The notes beneath the pieces are model-generated. The model saw only the letters and a program-made list of their open reading frames with translations, was not told the origin of the DNA and did no database searches. Position numbers and translations under genes: made by a program. A DNA stretch of 64,000 nt from CAYNUJ01 sp964621225 (GTDB lineage Bacteria > Bacteroidota > Ignavibacteria > Ignavibacteriales > Melioribacteraceae), in assembly GCA_964621225.1 (NCBI GenBank), contig CAZULK010000001.1, forward strand, positions 1 to 64,000, written 5' to 3'. Positions 62,896 through 64,000 of the stretch are shown here, in pieces; positions within the stretch are counted from its first letter, which is position 1; the number at the start of each line of letters is the position of its first letter.

Positions 62896-63480
62896 TTATT
62901 TCATAATTCCATGCTTGCAAAAAAACTTAACATTTTGTCTGATCTCGTTCAGAGGATATTCTTCCGGGGACTGAGCCCATTGGAGAACCAAACTCCTTAA
63001 TCCTCCGAGAAAAAAGGTCTTAAATATCTTCAGATCGAATGTATTGAATTCACCCGAATCGATCCCGCTTTTCATAATTTTTTCTCCCTCGTCCATAAAC
63101 AAATTATAATAGTTTGTGAAAGAGGAGGGATTCTTTTGCATCAAATGATTTTGCTCGTTAACAAAGACCAAAGCTTTTGCCGGATTCTCGATAAAAGAAT
63201 CGAATACCAGATCAATTAAATAATCCATCTTTTCGGCAGCGCTAAGGAGATTATTATTCGAAATTTTTAATATTTGCTGATAAAGAGGATGCCAAATCTC
63301 TTCGAATATTTTTAATAAAATATCCTCTTTATTCTTGTAATATACATAAACGCTTCCTGTAGCTACACTTGCAATTTCGGCAATCTTGCTTATTTTTGCA
63401 TTGTGATAGCCATATTCCGCAAACACCTGAACGGCTGCTTCAATTATATCCTTTTCCTTATTTCCTTCTTTGGTTCTCAT
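62896..63480 (-). CDS. TetR-family transcriptional regulator
   Basis: 194 residues. The N-terminal helix-turn-helix is in KISKIAEIASVATGSVYVYY, preceded by IIEAAVQVFAEYGYHNAK; the helical C-terminal ligand domain follows. First gene of the export operon, with its own promoter overlapped by an inverted repeat, which fits autorepression. Its ligand is probably the exported compound. Confidence 0.9.
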   Translation of the reverse strand: MRTKEGNKEKDIIEAAVQVFAEYGYHNAKISKIAEIASVATGSVYVYYKNKEDILLKIFEEIWHPLYQQILKISNNNLLSAAEKMDYLIDLVFDSFIENPAKALVFVNEQNHLMQKNPSSFTNYYNLFMDEGEKIMKSGIDSGEFNTFDLKIFKTFFLGGLRSLVLQWAQSPEEYPLNEIRQNVKFFCKHGIMK

Positions 63481-63492
63481 TTCAAAATATAA

Positions 63493-63536
63493 ATGAATTA
63501 CGATTCAAAAATAGTAAATATTCATTATCTTGTCAA
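63493..63536 (-). promoter_or_regulatory. Promoter and possible operator of the TetR export operon
   Basis: On the minus strand: TTGACA (63536-63531), 17-base spacer, TATTTTTG (63513-63506), a perfect TAnnTTTG. ATTCAT (63520-63525) and ATGAAT (63493-63498) form a 6-bp inverted repeat around the -10, a plausible TetR site. Confidence 0.7.
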
Positions 63537-63570
63537 GTCCAGGCAAAAAAAATCTTTTACTAAATAAAAT

Positions 63571-63602
63571 TTGACATAAAGATTCTTTTATTTGTAAGTT
63601 TG
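63571..63602 (+). promoter_or_regulatory. Promoter of pntA
   Basis: TTGACA (63571-63576), 18-base spacer, TAAGTTTG (63595-63602). The leader contains AAGGAGA (63624-63630), 6 bases before the GTG start. Confidence 0.75.
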
Positions 63603-63636
63603 AAAACCTAATCAAACTATATTAAGGAGAAATGTT

Positions 63637-64000
63637 GTGATTATTGGTGTTCCGAAAGAGATCTTACCAGGAGAAAACAGGGTAGCATTAGTTCCGGATG
63701 TAGTTTCCAAACTGATTAAAAAAGGCTTTGATGTAAAAGTTCAAAAGGATGCCGGTATTAACGCCGGTTATACTGATGAACAATTCAAAGAAGCCGGAGC
63801 TAGTATACTCGATTCAGCGGAAGAAATTTATTCTTCCTCCGATATTATTCTTAAAGTTCAACGTCCGGTTGAGCATCCCGAAACACAGAAACATGAATTG
63901 GATATGATGAAAGAAGGCTCTCTCTTAATTGCCTTTATGTATTCGCTTCATCATCCTGAATTGGCAAAACAATGTGCCGAAAAAGGAGTTGACGTGATTT
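63637..64000 (+). CDS. pntA: NAD(P) transhydrogenase alpha subunit (3' end outside window)
   Basis: The GTG start at 63637 follows AAGGAGA by 6 bases. The 121 visible residues (IIGVPKEILPGENRVALVPD, VQKDAGINAGYTDEQFKEAG, DIILKVQRPVEHP, LIAFMYSLHHPEL) are the N-terminal domain of the alanine dehydrogenase/PntA family. The transhydrogenase reading is favoured over alanine dehydrogenase by the K-V-Q-R-P segment; pntB would be expected beyond the window. Confidence 0.85.
   Translation, partial: MIIGVPKEILPGENRVALVPDVVSKLIKKGFDVKVQKDAGINAGYTDEQFKEAGASILDSAEEIYSSSDIILKVQRPVEHPETQKHELDMMKEGSLLIAFMYSLHHPELAKQCAEKGVDVI

Overview
The window reads as a chromosomal segment of a Bacteroidota-like member of the FCB group, most plausibly an Ignavibacteria/Melioribacteraceae-type organism. 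Grounds: AT-rich, tightly packed and largely collinear core genes; proteins with type IX secretion C-terminal domains beside PorV/PorQ-like barrels; bacillithiol synthesis (bshC); a B12-dependent class II ribonucleotide reductase; and promoters of the form TTGACA-N16-18-TAnnTTTG. The affiliation is inferred from gene content and no marker was aligned. A run of exactly 100 Ns at 3607-3706 shows that this is a scaffolded draft.

Layout. 1-4255: T9SS-type surface protein, a gluzincin/TolB-like peptidase and a fragment of another gene; the last two are joined only by the N gap. 4257-11256: housekeeping run (der, a CoA-disulfide-reductase-like flavoprotein, upp, a TPR-like exported protein, rel/spoT, ruvX). 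11280-12306: a short transcription unit for two bacterial microcompartment (BMC) hexamer shell proteins, with its own promoter and terminator. 12317-15786: ybbR, tmk, S41 protease and a zinc-ribbon membrane protein. 15783-17429 (-): exonuclease/GIY-YIG/UVR fusion. 17587-23225: YmdB-like phosphodiesterase, orphan DNA methyltransferase, folD, deoC, HicB-like protein, trmH, aroA; bshC converges on the minus strand. 25013-31475: an envelope cluster (flippase-like YbhN protein, two GT2 transferases around a polysaccharide deacetylase, two DUF1207-like paralogues, an M50 protease). 31477-35919: lipoprotein, T9SS cargo and two PorV-like barrels behind a promoter and a possibly structured leader. 35968-39041: FemAB-like, GT4-like and GT9 enzymes. 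39090-39179: SRP RNA. 39468-51242: nrdJ, yggS, divIVA-like, purine nucleoside phosphorylase, ileS, a DksA-like protein, lspA, rluD. 51281-54874 (-): large GH13 enzyme. 55143-57626: flavin/iron-sulfur membrane fusion. 57674-63480 (-): TetR-TolC-HlyD-ABC-2-ABC-2-barrel export operon. 63637-64000: start of pntA.

Functional links. The most suggestive signal is the pairing of two PduA-like shell proteins with a deoxyribose-phosphate aldolase 8 kb away that carries a 66-residue N-terminal extension beginning with an amphipathic helix resembling a BMC encapsulation peptide. Purine nucleoside phosphorylase in the same window could feed that aldolase. This suggests a dispersed sugar-phosphate-type microcompartment rather than one compact locus. 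The second candidate is the membrane fusion at 55143-57626, in which the last FAD-binding segment of a thioredoxin-reductase-like module sits at the N-terminus ahead of the rest of the module, followed by a NapH/NosR-like iron-sulfur membrane part.
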